DNA of 64,000 bases from Nocardia sp. CNY236 (GTDB lineage: Bacteria; Actinomycetota; Actinomycetes; Mycobacteriales; Mycobacteriaceae), in contig NZ_AXVD01000021.1 in the NCBI RefSeq assembly GCF_000482385.1, forward strand, positions 1-64,000. Direction: 5' to 3'. The position numbers were made by a program, and so were the translations under genes. Positions 31,239 to 40,363 of the stretch are shown here, one piece after another. The notes under the pieces were generated by a model that saw only the letters and a list, made by a program, of their open reading frames with translations, did not search any database and had not been told where the DNA came from. Position 1 is the stretch's first letter, and each line of letters begins with the position of its first letter.

Positions 31239-32066
31239 CTAGAGCTTGCGGCCCACAGCCGCGAAATTGCACCGTCGCGCCGGCTCGTCGAGATCGACGG
31301 GTTGGTCCGGGAGCCAATCGGTGGCATAAGTGACCCCCGGCGGATCCTGGATGGTGAATCCGTCGAAGAACCGCACGAATGTCGCCCGATCTCGTAGTTG
31401 AACCGGATCTGCGGTGTCCTTGTAGAGAGAGGCGGCTATCGTCCCTTGTTGTTTGGTGTGATCGTCCGCATCTTCCAGCGACACATGGGTCGCGGCGAAT
31501 TGGCTACCTGTAGGCAAGCAATCGCGAAGCTGCCCGACCAGCCGGTGCGGGTCGCTGTCATCGGGTACGAACGGCAATACCGAAACGATCAACAATCCGA
31601 TCGGTTCGTCGAAGTCCAACAGCCGCTGCGACTCGGGATGCCCGATGATCTGCTCCGTATCGCGCAGGTCACCCTCGATGATGGCGGTGGTTTTCGTCGA
31701 CCCTTCGTGCTGCAGCAACTGATGGGCCCGTGCCACCGCATCGAGGTCCTTGTCGACGTACACCACGCGGGCACTCGGATCGATCTCCCGCGCGACCTCG
31801 TGCGTATTGCCACCGGTCGGCAGACCGGACCCGATGTCCAGGAACTGGCGGATGCCCTGGGACACCATGAAGCGCACCGCACGCACGAGGAAGGCACGGT
31901 TGTGCATGGTCCAGGTGTGCAGGAAAGGAAGTTCGTCGTAGACCTTGTCGCCGAAGATCTGATCGCTACGGAAAACCGGCTCACCGGTGAGGAAGTAGTG
32001 GTACAGACGCGCAGATGTCGGCTTACCCGCATCGACGTCCCTGGCCTGAAAATCGTTGGCGGCCAT
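31239..32066 (-). CDS. DUF574-type SAM-dependent methyltransferase (Methyltransf_19)
   Basis: 275 residues from ATG 32066. PTSARLYHYFLTGEPVFRSD at the N-terminus, FLVRAVRFMVSQGIRQFLDI then GSGLPTGGNTHEVA (motif I), ARVVYVDKDLDAVARAHQLL with the Asp of motif II, and LLDFDEPIGLLIVSVLPFVP (motif IV region) are the hallmarks of the large actinobacterial DUF574/Methyltransf_19 family, whose substrates are unknown. GGGGAAAG lies 4-11 bp upstream. The gap from the HTH stop (32092) is only 25 bp, so the two are probably one transcript with the DUF397 gene next. Confidence 0.9.
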   Translation of the reverse strand: MAANDFQARDVDAGKPTSARLYHYFLTGEPVFRSDQIFGDKVYDELPFLHTWTMHNRAFLVRAVRFMVSQGIRQFLDIGSGLPTGGNTHEVAREIDPSARVVYVDKDLDAVARAHQLLQHEGSTKTTAIIEGDLRDTEQIIGHPESQRLLDFDEPIGLLIVSVLPFVPDDSDPHRLVGQLRDCLPTGSQFAATHVSLEDADDHTKQQGTIAASLYKDTADPVQLRDRATFVRFFDGFTIQDPPGVTYATDWLPDQPVDLDEPARRCNFAAVGRKL

Positions 32067-32091
32067 GGCTTTCCCCGTTTCTTGGGTCGTA

Positions 32092-32979
32092 TTATGCAAT
32101 TCTGAACTGGATGGTACGGGCTACATGGTTGATGAACTCCCTCGAGTCCTGGACGCTCAATGCGGTGGTGCTGAGCCGAGCGAACAGCTTCTCGCACATG
32201 CCGACAGGTGGCTTGTCGACGATGTAGCGGATCTCACCGAGAGCTTCGACAACGGCAAGTTCCAGGTCTCCGGCCGCCCCGGGCGACGGAACCCGAACAA
32301 GGGTGTAGCGATCCTCCATTCCACCGCTGGGCACTGGGGTGTTGAACGGCAGGACCTGGATCAAGATGTTCGGTCGTCGGGAGAGCTCCACCAAGTGCGC
32401 GAGTTGATCGAGCATGACCTCCCCCTTGGCATCGCCGTATCGGCGGCGCAGGCACGACTCGGACAAGACCGCGTGGAACTCGGGAGCGCCGCTGGATTCG
32501 ACCAGGTTCTCCTGACGCGCCAATCTCGCCTGCACCCAGTCCTCGACCGTCACGCCGTTGGCATCATCCGACATGTGCGCGTGGAGTGCGCGCACATAGG
32601 ATTCGCTCTGCAACAGCCCAGGGATGATCTCGGATTCGGCGACGCGTAGCCGGTTCGCCTGCTCCTCGAGGTCGACGAGTAGTCGCAACTCCTCGAAGTA
32701 CACCCGTCGGTGCCCGCTGGTCCAGTACCCCCGCTGATGCTTGTCGCGCCGCAATTCCAGCAAGCGCTGTATGTAGACCTCATCGGTGAATCCGAGTCCC
32801 CGTGCCAACACCTGGAGGTCGCCCGCCGAGATCCTGCCGGTTCCGGCAATCAGGCTATTGATCCGAGACTGCCCGACTTCGATGATTCTGCCTGCCTCTG
32901 CCTGGCTCGCGCCGGAAGCACGGATCATGTAGTTGATCTCGCGCCCGAGCAGTAGCCCCCGAGCTGTCCGCGTCGCCAT
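32092..32979 (-). CDS. XRE-type HTH regulator with DUF5753 C-terminal domain
   Basis: 295 residues. The N-terminal HTH is MIRASGASQAEAGRIIEVGQ SRINSLIAGTGRIS (about 18-50). The long C-terminal DUF5753 domain shows the family landmarks ESEIIPGLLQSESYVRALH, RLARQENLVES, FHAVLSESCLRRRYGD, QLAHLVELSRRPNILIQVLP and LVRVPSPGAAGDLELAVVEA. These are WhiJ/AbaA-like regulators that pair with DUF397 partners. First gene of the HTH - methyltransferase - DUF397 run. Confidence 0.9.
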   Translation of the reverse strand: MATRTARGLLLGREINYMIRASGASQAEAGRIIEVGQSRINSLIAGTGRISAGDLQVLARGLGFTDEVYIQRLLELRRDKHQRGYWTSGHRRVYFEELRLLVDLEEQANRLRVAESEIIPGLLQSESYVRALHAHMSDDANGVTVEDWVQARLARQENLVESSGAPEFHAVLSESCLRRRYGDAKGEVMLDQLAHLVELSRRPNILIQVLPFNTPVPSGGMEDRYTLVRVPSPGAAGDLELAVVEALGEIRYIVDKPPVGMCEKLFARLSTTALSVQDSREFINHVARTIQFRIA

Positions 32980-33028
32980 GTCTCATAGCGTAGCGGTTGA
33001 ATCGGTGATCGTGTTTAGGTTTCCGAAT

Positions 33029-33041
33029 CCTGTTTATCAGG
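33029..33041. promoter_or_regulatory. Small palindrome upstream of the HTH gene
   Basis: CCTG-tttat-CAGG in an AT-rich 60-bp stretch (33010-33055) that also contains three spaced ttta tracts. It lies 50 bp upstream of the DUF5753-HTH start and could hold its promoter/operator and that of the small plus-strand gene at 33112. Confidence 0.3.
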
Positions 33042-33111
33042 TTATGTTTACTGAGGCGGAGACATCGCCAGAGCGACTCGGCAGACCGACTCGGGTGACA
33101 GAGGAGGCTCA

Positions 33112-33354
33112 ATGACCGTGGCCAGCAACCAAATCCACTATGCATGCACGAAAACAGGCTGGTCACCGGCAAAGCCGCGCACTGCCCCATCGCAACAAAC
33201 CACCCAGCGCGAGGCGTTCTGTCGCTCGATCGCGGGAATGCCGATGTCGCACTGGATGTTCGATAGCTGCACGCGGGTAGACACCGGCTGGCATCTCCGA
33301 CGTAGACCCAACCACCACCCGCAGGCTGTTCGAAGACCTTCGATCACCACCTAG
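33112..33354 (+). CDS. Small hypothetical protein
   Basis: 80 codons from ATG 33112, preceded by a good ribosome-binding site (GAGGAGG, 4-5 bp before). The product (MTVASNQIHYACTKTGWSPA...) is basic, rich in Arg, Thr, Pro and Trp, with no recognisable domain. It is divergent from the DUF5753-HTH gene and upstream of the methyltransferase at 33442, and it may be a leader-type ORF for the latter. Only the ribosome-binding site and position support it. Confidence 0.35.
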   Translation: MTVASNQIHYACTKTGWSPAKPRTAPSQQTTQREAFCRSIAGMPMSHWMFDSCTRVDTGWHLRRRPNHHPQAVRRPSITT

Positions 33355-33441
33355 CCGAAACCAACCGAAACCATGGGACCACAACAGATTTACCGCACGG
33401 CCACGCACACTCGGCCGCTGCACAGAGCAAGGCAGAATCGA

Positions 33442-34269
33442 ATGAGCAACTTCGGACGCGGCGAACCGAGCACCAGCGCGACGCTGGATCCCTCTCGTGC
33501 GCATAGTGGCCGCATCCACGACGTCCTCCTCGGCGCTGGCAAAGACGCCTACCTGGTGGACCTCGCAGTAGGACGCAAGGTGGTCGCCGAGGCCGCCGCC
33601 TTCCGATCCGCCGCCCGCACGGCCCGAATGTTCCTGCTGCGCGCAGTGCACCATTTGGCCGCCACCGGCGTGCGGCAATTCGTCGAACTGGGCAGCGGCT
33701 ACCCCTGCGCACCCAACCTCCACGAAGTCGCCCGCGACACCACACCCGACGCCCACACCCTCTACGTCGACCACGACCCGGTCGTCGCCGCACACGGGCG
33801 AGTGTTCCTTACCGACGACCACACCGACTTCGTCCACGCAGACCTCACCGACACCGCCACGATCGCCACCGAGATCCGCGCCGCCATGGACCCGGGCGCC
33901 CCGATCGCGGTATGCCTGAGCTTCGTCGCGGAATTCATCACCGACCCGCGCGCGGTCGTCGAGGCGGTCACCGCCGCACTGCCGTCGGGATCGTTCGTGG
34001 TGTTCAGCCACGTCACCAGCGACATCGACACCGCCATGGTCGATCACGCCGCAGACATCTACCGCGCCCACGACATCGCACTGCGACCACGCACCCGCGA
34101 AGAGATCGCCACGATCCTGTCCGGCTGCGACCTGCTCGAACCCGGACTGGTCGCACCACACCAGTGGCGACCGTCCGAGGACCTCGACCGACGCCATGCA
34201 CAACGCCTCGGATGGGAACCACCGCGCGGGACACGCATGTGCTACGCGGCGGTCGGCCGGATACGGTGA
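33442..34269 (+). CDS. DUF574-type SAM-dependent methyltransferase (Methyltransf_19), second copy
   Basis: 275 residues from ATG 33442. SRAHSGRIHDVLLGAGKDAY, TARMFLLRAVHHLAATGVRQ, FVELGSGYPCAPNLHEVARD (motif I), HTLYVDHDPVVAAHGRVFLT and PIAVCLSFVAEFITDPRAVV correspond block by block to the copies at 31239 and 42697, but sequence identity looks low. Motif I has YPCAPN where the family usually has LPTxxN. The longer frame begins at 33373 but adds an unrelated N-terminus. Substrate unknown. Plus-strand, next to the HTH/methyltransferase/DUF397 run. Confidence 0.87.
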   Translation: MSNFGRGEPSTSATLDPSRAHSGRIHDVLLGAGKDAYLVDLAVGRKVVAEAAAFRSAARTARMFLLRAVHHLAATGVRQFVELGSGYPCAPNLHEVARDTTPDAHTLYVDHDPVVAAHGRVFLTDDHTDFVHADLTDTATIATEIRAAMDPGAPIAVCLSFVAEFITDPRAVVEAVTAALPSGSFVVFSHVTSDIDTAMVDHAADIYRAHDIALRPRTREEIATILSGCDLLEPGLVAPHQWRPSEDLDRRHAQRLGWEPPRGTRMCYAAVGRIR

Positions 34270-34335
34270 AACTGCGGTGATAGGGCAGCGACGCAACTCC
34301 GGATGATGCAACTCCTGATCAAAACTGCGACATTG

Positions 34336-34812
34336 TCACCGCGAGGGAACTCTGGCGAATCCCAGCGGCGGCGTCGGAGCGGCCTCGCCGGACGAAATCG
34401 GGCGGAAATCGGGGAGCAGTGGCAGGGTGTCCACATTGCGAGCGGCAAAGCATCGGACCTCTGGCAGCGAGCGGGCCACCTCGGCCCGCTCGACCGGCTC
34501 GTCGTCGATGAAGCCGATGACCTCTGGACCGATAGCGAGTTGCCGTGCAATACGGCTTATCGCTGACGATTTCGGTCCCCAACCTATTTCGATCGGCGAG
34601 AACATATCGCACACACCGTGCCGCAACAGCTCGCCGAACGTCCACTCGTGCGCACCCCGGCTCGCGACCGCGTGCCGTATTCCACGTTCACCGAGCACAT
34701 TCAGGGTGTGCAAAGCCGCGGGCCGAAGCGCGCCGCTGGTGCCGTCGCATACGGCTCCGTCCCACACGGTGTTGTCCAGTTCCCAGACCAGGCATCTCAG
34801 AGCCGGTCGCAT
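34336..34812 (-). CDS. HAD-superfamily protein of the FkbH-like (HAD-IIIC) type
   Basis: 158 residues from ATG 34812. CLVWELDNTVWDGAV is HAD motif I, but with Glu replacing the first Asp (normally DLDNTLWDG). Motif II lies in AVASRGAHEW, WGPKSSAISRIARQLAIGPE is the Lys-containing motif III and FIDDEPVERAEVARSLPEV motif IV. FkbH-type proteins load glyceryl units on carrier proteins in polyketide pathways. The nucleophile change (D to E) would probably abolish phosphatase chemistry. The protein lacks the N-terminal extension of true FkbH and no carrier-protein gene is adjacent. Confidence 0.75.
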   Translation of the reverse strand: MRPALRCLVWELDNTVWDGAVCDGTSGALRPAALHTLNVLGERGIRHAVASRGAHEWTFGELLRHGVCDMFSPIEIGWGPKSSAISRIARQLAIGPEVIGFIDDEPVERAEVARSLPEVRCFAARNVDTLPLLPDFRPISSGEAAPTPPLGFARVPSR

Positions 34813-35075
34813 CGCCCTGCTCCCATCGAATCGGTCACCAACGCCACTGTGCCGTGTCGTGCCGTCGACAGCAGGTGAATCTCTGGCCACCCTGTGCGGG
34901 ACGCGGCCCACCGGGCAGACACTCGATCCTGCCCGGAACCGGCGCCGGTGATCCTACCGGGACGTCCACCGGTCGTCGCGCTCGTTGTGGACAGTTCCGC
35001 GCTCATCTCGACATCACGCCTTCCTACGGTAGCGCGAGTTCCCGGAGGTGCTCGGAACTGTTCACCGGCGAGGGG

Positions 35076-35456
<381 letters not shown>

Positions 35457-35558
35457 TCATGAGATATGGAGAACACCTGTGCAGCCGCTGGGTCGGCCGA
35501 TAGCATCGGGCGCCGCGTTTCCGCCTGGCAACGCGATGAGTTTCAAAGGACACCAAAT

Positions 35559-37109
35559 ATGAGCGGTACGCGAGACAAGCTGGACGAGCTGCGAGAAATC
35601 CTCGAGCTAGCCGAGGAACCAGCCGGCGAATCCGGCATCGCGAAGCGCAAGAGCAAGGGAATCCCCAGCGCGCGCGAACGCGTGCGTGCTCTGCTCGACC
35701 CGGGCAGTTTTGTGGAAATCGGCGCCTTGGTGCGACAGTCCGGTGCGCCCGACGCCATGTACGGCGACGGGGTGGTCACCGGTCGCGGCCGGATCGACGG
35801 TCGCCCCGTCGTGGTGGTCGCACACGATCAGACCGTCTTCGGCGGGTCGGTGGGCGAGATGTTCGGCCGCAAAGTTGCCGCAGCATTGGACTTCGCCACC
35901 ACCAATGCTTGCCCGGTGGTGGCGATCAACGACTCCGGCGGCGCCCGAATTCAGGATGCGGTGACCTCGCTGGCGTGGTACGCGCTGATGAGTCGTCGAC
36001 AAGAACGACTGTCGGGCTTCGTTCCGCAGGTGTCGATCATGCTCGGCAAATGCGCGGCAGGCTCGGTCTACGCTCCGGTCAACACCGACGTCCTGATAGC
36101 AACCGACGCATCGTACATGTTCGTGACCGGGCCCGAAGTGATCAAAGAGGTCACCGGCGAAGAAGTTACCATGGAGGAACTCGGTGGAGCGCAGGTCCAG
36201 GCGGCCAACGGCACCATCCACCACGTGGCCACGACCGAGCAGGACGCATTCGACTGGGCCAGAACATATCTGAGTTATCTGCCGTCGAGTTGCCTCGAGC
36301 GCGCACCGATCGTCAATCCGGGACTGGAACCTACGCAGACCTCACACGATCGCGAGTTGGACTCGATCATCCCGAATTCCGATCGGGAAGGCTATGACAT
36401 GCACGATGTTCTCCTGCGTCTGTTCGACGACGGAGACTTCCATGAGATCAGCGCGGCCACCGCGCAGAATCTGATCGTCGGCTTCGCCCGGGTGGATGGG
36501 CGCAGCGTCGGAGTGATCGCGAATCAACCCTTGGTCCTGGGCGGCGCAATCGATGCCAAATGCTCTGACAAAGCGACGCATTTCATCCGACTGTGCAATG
36601 TCTACGGGCTGCCGTTGATCTTCGTCGTGGACACACCTGGCGTGTTGCCCGGCGTCGAGGAAGAACGCAGTGGGGTGATCAAACGTGGCGGGCGATTCTT
36701 CCGCTCGGTGATCGAAGCTACCGTCCCGATCGTGACGGTCGTCGTGCGTAAGGCCTACGGCGGCGGCTATGCGGTGATGGGTTGCAAGCAACTCGGCGCC
36801 GATATCAGCTTGGCGTGGCCGACCGCACGTATCGCTGTGATGGGTGCGGAAAGTGCGGTGAGCATCGTCGGCAAGCGGCAGCTCGCCCATGTACCGTCCG
36901 CGCAGCAGGCGGCCATGCGCGAGGCCATGATCGATCACTACAACGCCACGGTCGCCACTCCGTGGATTGCAGCCGAGCGTGGCTACATCGACGCGGTGAT
37001 CGAACCCTCGAGTACCCGACTGGAGATTCGTCGCGCCTTGCGCCTATTGCGCGAAAAGGAAGTGAGCACCACCCCCAACCCGCGCAAACACAGCCTCTTC
37101 CCGGTCTGA
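35559..37109 (+). CDS. Acyl-CoA carboxylase beta (carboxyltransferase) subunit, AccD/PccB type
   Basis: 516 residues. [20 protein letters not shown] at the N-terminus, [20 protein letters not shown] (N-lobe oxyanion), [20 protein letters not shown], then the C-lobe [24 protein letters not shown] and [20 protein letters not shown]. This is the hexameric beta subunit of actinobacterial acyl-CoA carboxylases, which accepts carboxybiotin from an AccA subunit not encoded here. It probably makes methylmalonyl-CoA or a long-chain malonyl-CoA. ATG 35559 has AAAGGA 8 bp upstream. The large single-chain carboxylase at 6664 is a second, separate system. Confidence 0.93.
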   Translation: MSGTRDKLDELREILELAEEPAGESGIAKRKSKGIPSARERVRALLDPGSFVEIGALVRQSGAPDAMYGDGVVTGRGRIDGRPVVVVAHDQTVFGGSVGEMFGRKVAAALDFATTNACPVVAINDSGGARIQDAVTSLAWYALMSRRQERLSGFVPQVSIMLGKCAAGSVYAPVNTDVLIATDASYMFVTGPEVIKEVTGEEVTMEELGGAQVQAANGTIHHVATTEQDAFDWARTYLSYLPSSCLERAPIVNPGLEPTQTSHDRELDSIIPNSDREGYDMHDVLLRLFDDGDFHEISAATAQNLIVGFARVDGRSVGVIANQPLVLGGAIDAKCSDKATHFIRLCNVYGLPLIFVVDTPGVLPGVEEERSGVIKRGGRFFRSVIEATVPIVTVVVRKAYGGGYAVMGCKQLGADISLAWPTARIAVMGAESAVSIVGKRQLAHVPSAQQAAMREAMIDHYNATVATPWIAAERGYIDAVIEPSSTRLEIRRALRLLREKEVSTTPNPRKHSLFPV

Positions 37110-37177
37110 TGAACCGATAGCTGGACCACGTCGCGACGGCCGCAGAGCACAGCTCGACAGACACCGGGTGTGCACGC

Positions 37178-38122
37178 TCAGACGGCCTCGGATGGCCGAT
37201 TCATGATCTCCGGTTGGCGCTCACGCAACGCGAGCACCAGTTCTCTGGTGTACTCCGGCGGCGCGGCGTGTACGGACAGCAGATTGGCCACGGTGCGGTA
37301 GGCAGCAAGGTCGGTGTGCTTGTCCAGATACAACGCGCCGGTGAGTTGCTGGAGATAGACGATGTCGGGCAGGTCCGGCTCGGCGAAGCGCAGCATGGTG
37401 AATGCACCGTCGGCGAGCGCGGGCCCGCCGACATGATCGGCGAGTACCTGCACGGTGATATTCGGCGCATCGGAAACTCGGATCAGGTGCTCCAACTGGT
37501 CGAACCAGACCTGCGATCCACCGATGCGGCGCCGGAGAACCGCTTCTTCCATGATCAACCACAATTGCGGCGGGTCCGACCGCGTCAAGATCTCTTGCCG
37601 ACGCATGCGCAAGGAGACCCGCCGCTCGATCGCATCCGCGTCCTCACCGGGATGAGCGAGAACGAGGAGCGCGCGGGCGTAGTCGGGCGTCTGCAGCAGC
37701 TCCGGTATCACACGCGGCTCGTAACAGCGGATCAGCGCTGCTGCCTGCTCCAGTCCGAGATAGGTATCGAACCATTTCGGTAGCCAGTCCGAATCCCGAT
37801 GCCACCAGCCAGAGGTATTCGCCTGCCTCGCCAACTGCTTGAACTCGGCGCACTCGTCTTCGTCGGTCATTCCGTACAAGGCGAGCAAGTCGATCAAGTC
37901 TCGTTCCCGGAAACTGGTGCGTCCCAGTTCCAGTCGGCTGATCTTCGAATGCGATCCACGGATGGCGGCCCCCGCCGCCTCAAGCGAAATACCTCGAGCC
38001 TCGCGCAGCCGTCGCATCCGTCCCCCGAGGATCATCCGCAGCGCAGTCGGACCGCCCTCCGTGACTGGAGTCGTTCCGGGAGTATCTGATTCGTTTTGAA
38101 GCCGCACTACCGAAGCTCGCAT
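37178..38122 (-). CDS. XRE-type HTH regulator with DUF5753 domain, without a DUF397 partner
   Basis: 314 residues. HTH at RMRRLREARGISLEAAGAAI RGSHSKISRLELGRTSF (about 35-71), then the DUF5753 landmarks WFDTYLGLEQAAALIRCYEP, RVIPELLQTPDYARALLVLA, WLIMEEAVLRRRIGGSQVWF and ITVQVLADHVGGPALADGAF. It resembles the gene at 41161 more closely than that at 32092 (both share the HSKISRLELGRT / HAKISRLELGRT helix). No DUF397 or methyltransferase gene is adjacent, so it is an orphan or acts in trans on the partners elsewhere in the window. Confidence 0.9.
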   Translation of the reverse strand: MRASVVRLQNESDTPGTTPVTEGGPTALRMILGGRMRRLREARGISLEAAGAAIRGSHSKISRLELGRTSFRERDLIDLLALYGMTDEDECAEFKQLARQANTSGWWHRDSDWLPKWFDTYLGLEQAAALIRCYEPRVIPELLQTPDYARALLVLAHPGEDADAIERRVSLRMRRQEILTRSDPPQLWLIMEEAVLRRRIGGSQVWFDQLEHLIRVSDAPNITVQVLADHVGGPALADGAFTMLRFAEPDLPDIVYLQQLTGALYLDKHTDLAAYRTVANLLSVHAAPPEYTRELVLALRERQPEIMNRPSEAV

Positions 38123-38188
38123 GCACCGAGTCTCGCATGTGCGTTGCCGACACTCCAGCGCTGAATCCTACCGGACAGAAAAGGATTC

Positions 38189-38208
38189 ACAGGTGTGAGC
38201 ACATCTGT
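38189..38208. promoter_or_regulatory. Inverted repeat upstream of the orphan DUF5753-HTH gene
   Basis: ACAGGTGTG-AG-CACATCTGT: 9-bp arms with one mismatch, 67 bp upstream of the HTH start at 38122 in the gap before the HadA/HadB-like gene. A plausible autoregulatory site. Confidence 0.45.
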
Positions 38209-38327
38209 ACGATCGCCGCATCGCGCTGTCGGTGGACGCGCTGTCGACATCCACGAGATCCCACGTGCGAACAACAACCACTGCAGCCCGGCAGGGTAGC
38301 CGCACCGCTCCCCCACTCAAAGACGCA

Positions 38328-39392
38328 TCAGCGCAGCAACAATTCCGCAGTAGCCCGCCCGAACAGTTTGCGCCCAGCGCAGGTCGCGCTGAGCGCGACC
38401 GTGGCAGCACGCCGGTCCGGATCCATATCCTTCACACGACCACGAAATTCGATCGTACTCGCCTTCGTCGCAGGAATCGGAGCCAATCCAGCGAACCGAA
38501 CTGCGTACTTCGCCACCGCGACCGGGTCGCCCGACCACGCGGTGAGGTACCTCGCACCGAGACCCATCGTGAGTAGCCCATGGGAAACCACATCGGGCAA
38601 TCCCGCGCTGCGCGCCACGGCATCGCTGAAGTGGATGGGATTGGAATCACCCGATACTCCGGCATAATTCACCAGATCACCTCGAGACAGCAGCGCGGTC
38701 CGGGGCGCGAGCTCCATGCCGACGAACAATTCGTCGAAAGCCGGCACGGTTCGCGGCGTTCGAGGCGCATCGCCGGGGCAGGGCTGTGCTGGTTCATCGA
38801 AGCATTCGACCAGGCCGGTATCCACGTCCGCGCCTCGAACCGCCGCCGCGTCCGATCGATCGGCGGCCGACTGCCCGGTCATGATAACTCCGCCGGCAAT
38901 GGCACGCAGTTCAGTGGCCAGGTCGCTCTCGGTCTGCGCTACCGCAGTGCTGTGCGCGGTCTGCAGGACATCCTTGTGCTGATTGGTGAGCACGGTCTTG
39001 ATGACCAAGAAGTCCTTGTCACCGAATTGCCGAAACGACTCGAAATAGGAGTCGCACTGGACGTGGTCACCCGCGACGATCGGGCGGTGTACCTGGATGG
39101 ACTGCTCGGTCTGCAACACCTGCCCGAGGTCGTAGCCGGTGAGCACGGACTCGAACATCGCGCGCTGCACCACCATGAGCACGATCGAGGAGAAGGTCAG
39201 CGGCGCGATCAACCCGTCGAAGCCGAACTCGGCTGCGGCGCTCTCGTTCCGGTGCGCCGGATGGTCGTCCTGCAGTGCTCGGGCGAACTCTCGGATCTTC
39301 TCTCGGCCCACCTCGTAGTGGTCGGTGAGGCGAAATTGCCTTCCCACCAAAGACCTGGCCTGGTCGGACGCAGTGTGCGTGATGCTGTTCAT
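38328..39392 (-). CDS. Fused (3R)-hydroxyacyl dehydratase, HadA/HadB-like double hot-dog
   Basis: 354 residues. The N-terminal half (about 10-165) is a FAS1-type/HadA-like hot-dog: LVGRQFRLTDHYEVGREKIR EFARALQDDHPAHRNESAAA and LIAPLTFSSIVL. The C-terminal half (about 215-350) is MaoC/HadB-like with the hydratase motif VSGDSNPIHFSDAVARSAGL and PDVVSHGLLTMGLGARYL, containing the Asp-His catalytic pair. In mycobacteria HadA and HadB are separate and dehydrate acyl-ACP during mycolate chain extension; here they are one polypeptide. Single gene, opposite to the lipoprotein at 39829. Natural role in lipid synthesis is inferred from the family. Confidence 0.88.
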   Translation of the reverse strand: MNSITHTASDQARSLVGRQFRLTDHYEVGREKIREFARALQDDHPAHRNESAAAEFGFDGLIAPLTFSSIVLMVVQRAMFESVLTGYDLGQVLQTEQSIQVHRPIVAGDHVQCDSYFESFRQFGDKDFLVIKTVLTNQHKDVLQTAHSTAVAQTESDLATELRAIAGGVIMTGQSAADRSDAAAVRGADVDTGLVECFDEPAQPCPGDAPRTPRTVPAFDELFVGMELAPRTALLSRGDLVNYAGVSGDSNPIHFSDAVARSAGLPDVVSHGLLTMGLGARYLTAWSGDPVAVAKYAVRFAGLAPIPATKASTIEFRGRVKDMDPDRRAATVALSATCAGRKLFGRATAELLLR

Positions 39393-39828
39393 AGACCTCT
39401 TTCACAAGTTCGACTTCACCCCACCCGGACCCGTCCGATTCCGACCCTCCCCAGGTGCGTGCCGCAGGGCGTCGTATTCGGGCATTCGAACAACGGACCG
39501 AAGAAGAACACCAGCCGCGGTCATGATCACCAACCAGGGCACACCGCGTCACCGGATATCTCCCGGCAGTACCACAACGACCAGCACTCACCGAATGTGA
39601 GCCGATGTGGTTGCGCTACCGGCCGTATGTCGTCACCAGGCGAATCACCGCCATGATGACGGGCTCACCGTGCACAATACGCTATTGCTCGAGCGCACGC
39701 GGCGACTTCGTTGTCCGGGTGGAGTCCGCAGGTTGCGCCGCCCACGGTCCGGCGGTACTGCACACCCGCTACGCTCGAGTCGGCACCTCGAACGACGGTG
39801 CCGAGCGCCAGACGCAGGAGGTTCGACC
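39393..39828. other. Intergenic region, no recognisable gene
   Basis: 436 bp between divergent genes. Frames on both strands are uninformative. It presumably holds both promoters, but none is clear enough to mark. Confidence 0.5.
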
Positions 39829-40329
39829 GTGGCACAGCGGTACCCGAATCTTCGAGCTGGTGTACGCACCGCCGCGCTTCTTCCACTCGTCCTACTGCTG
39901 ACAGTGTCTTGCAGCGGTGTCGAACCCACAACCACGGCCAGCTCCGACCAGACCACGACCAGCCGCCCCGTACCCCCGAGTTCGATCTCGCCGAGCACCC
40001 CGACCATCGATCCGCATGCGGGCCAGCCGTTGATCGACCATGTCGAGTGGGTCGATACAATCGATGGCCCGAGGCTGTTGGTGTTCCCAACTCGGGCAGG
40101 ACGACAGACCACCTTTGCCGATGCCGACGACCGGGCGTGGCGGGAGATTCTCGCTCACTCCCCCGAAGCCGACAGCCCCGGCATGCGCGATCAGTTCCGC
40201 TGTCACTGGGTCTGGGCACGGCTGGTGCAACCGGACAAACCGAGTTGGAATCTCGAGCCCTGGCGTCCTGCTGTCGGCTACCCAGCGACCGTAGATGCGC
40301 AGTGCAACCCCGGCGGACCCGAGCGCTGA
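39829..40329 (+). CDS. DUF2599-type lipoprotein
   Basis: 166 residues from GTG 39829, with AGGAGG 7 bp upstream. A lipoprotein signal (LLPLVLLLTVSCSG, lipidated Cys about 31) is followed by a Ser/Thr/Pro linker to about 60. The conserved end FRCHWVWARLVQPDKPSWNL EPWRP...CNPGG matches the DUF2599 domain of mycobacterial/nocardial secreted proteins. It is likely tethered to the outer face of the cell membrane; the function is unknown. Followed 34 bp later by an NAD(P)-binding protein in the same direction. Confidence 0.8.
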   Translation: MAQRYPNLRAGVRTAALLPLVLLLTVSCSGVEPTTTASSDQTTTSRPVPPSSISPSTPTIDPHAGQPLIDHVEWVDTIDGPRLLVFPTRAGRQTTFADADDRAWREILAHSPEADSPGMRDQFRCHWVWARLVQPDKPSWNLEPWRPAVGYPATVDAQCNPGGPER

Positions 40330-40363
40330 GCCCGAGCACCGCCCCTACCGAGAGGAATCGCCC

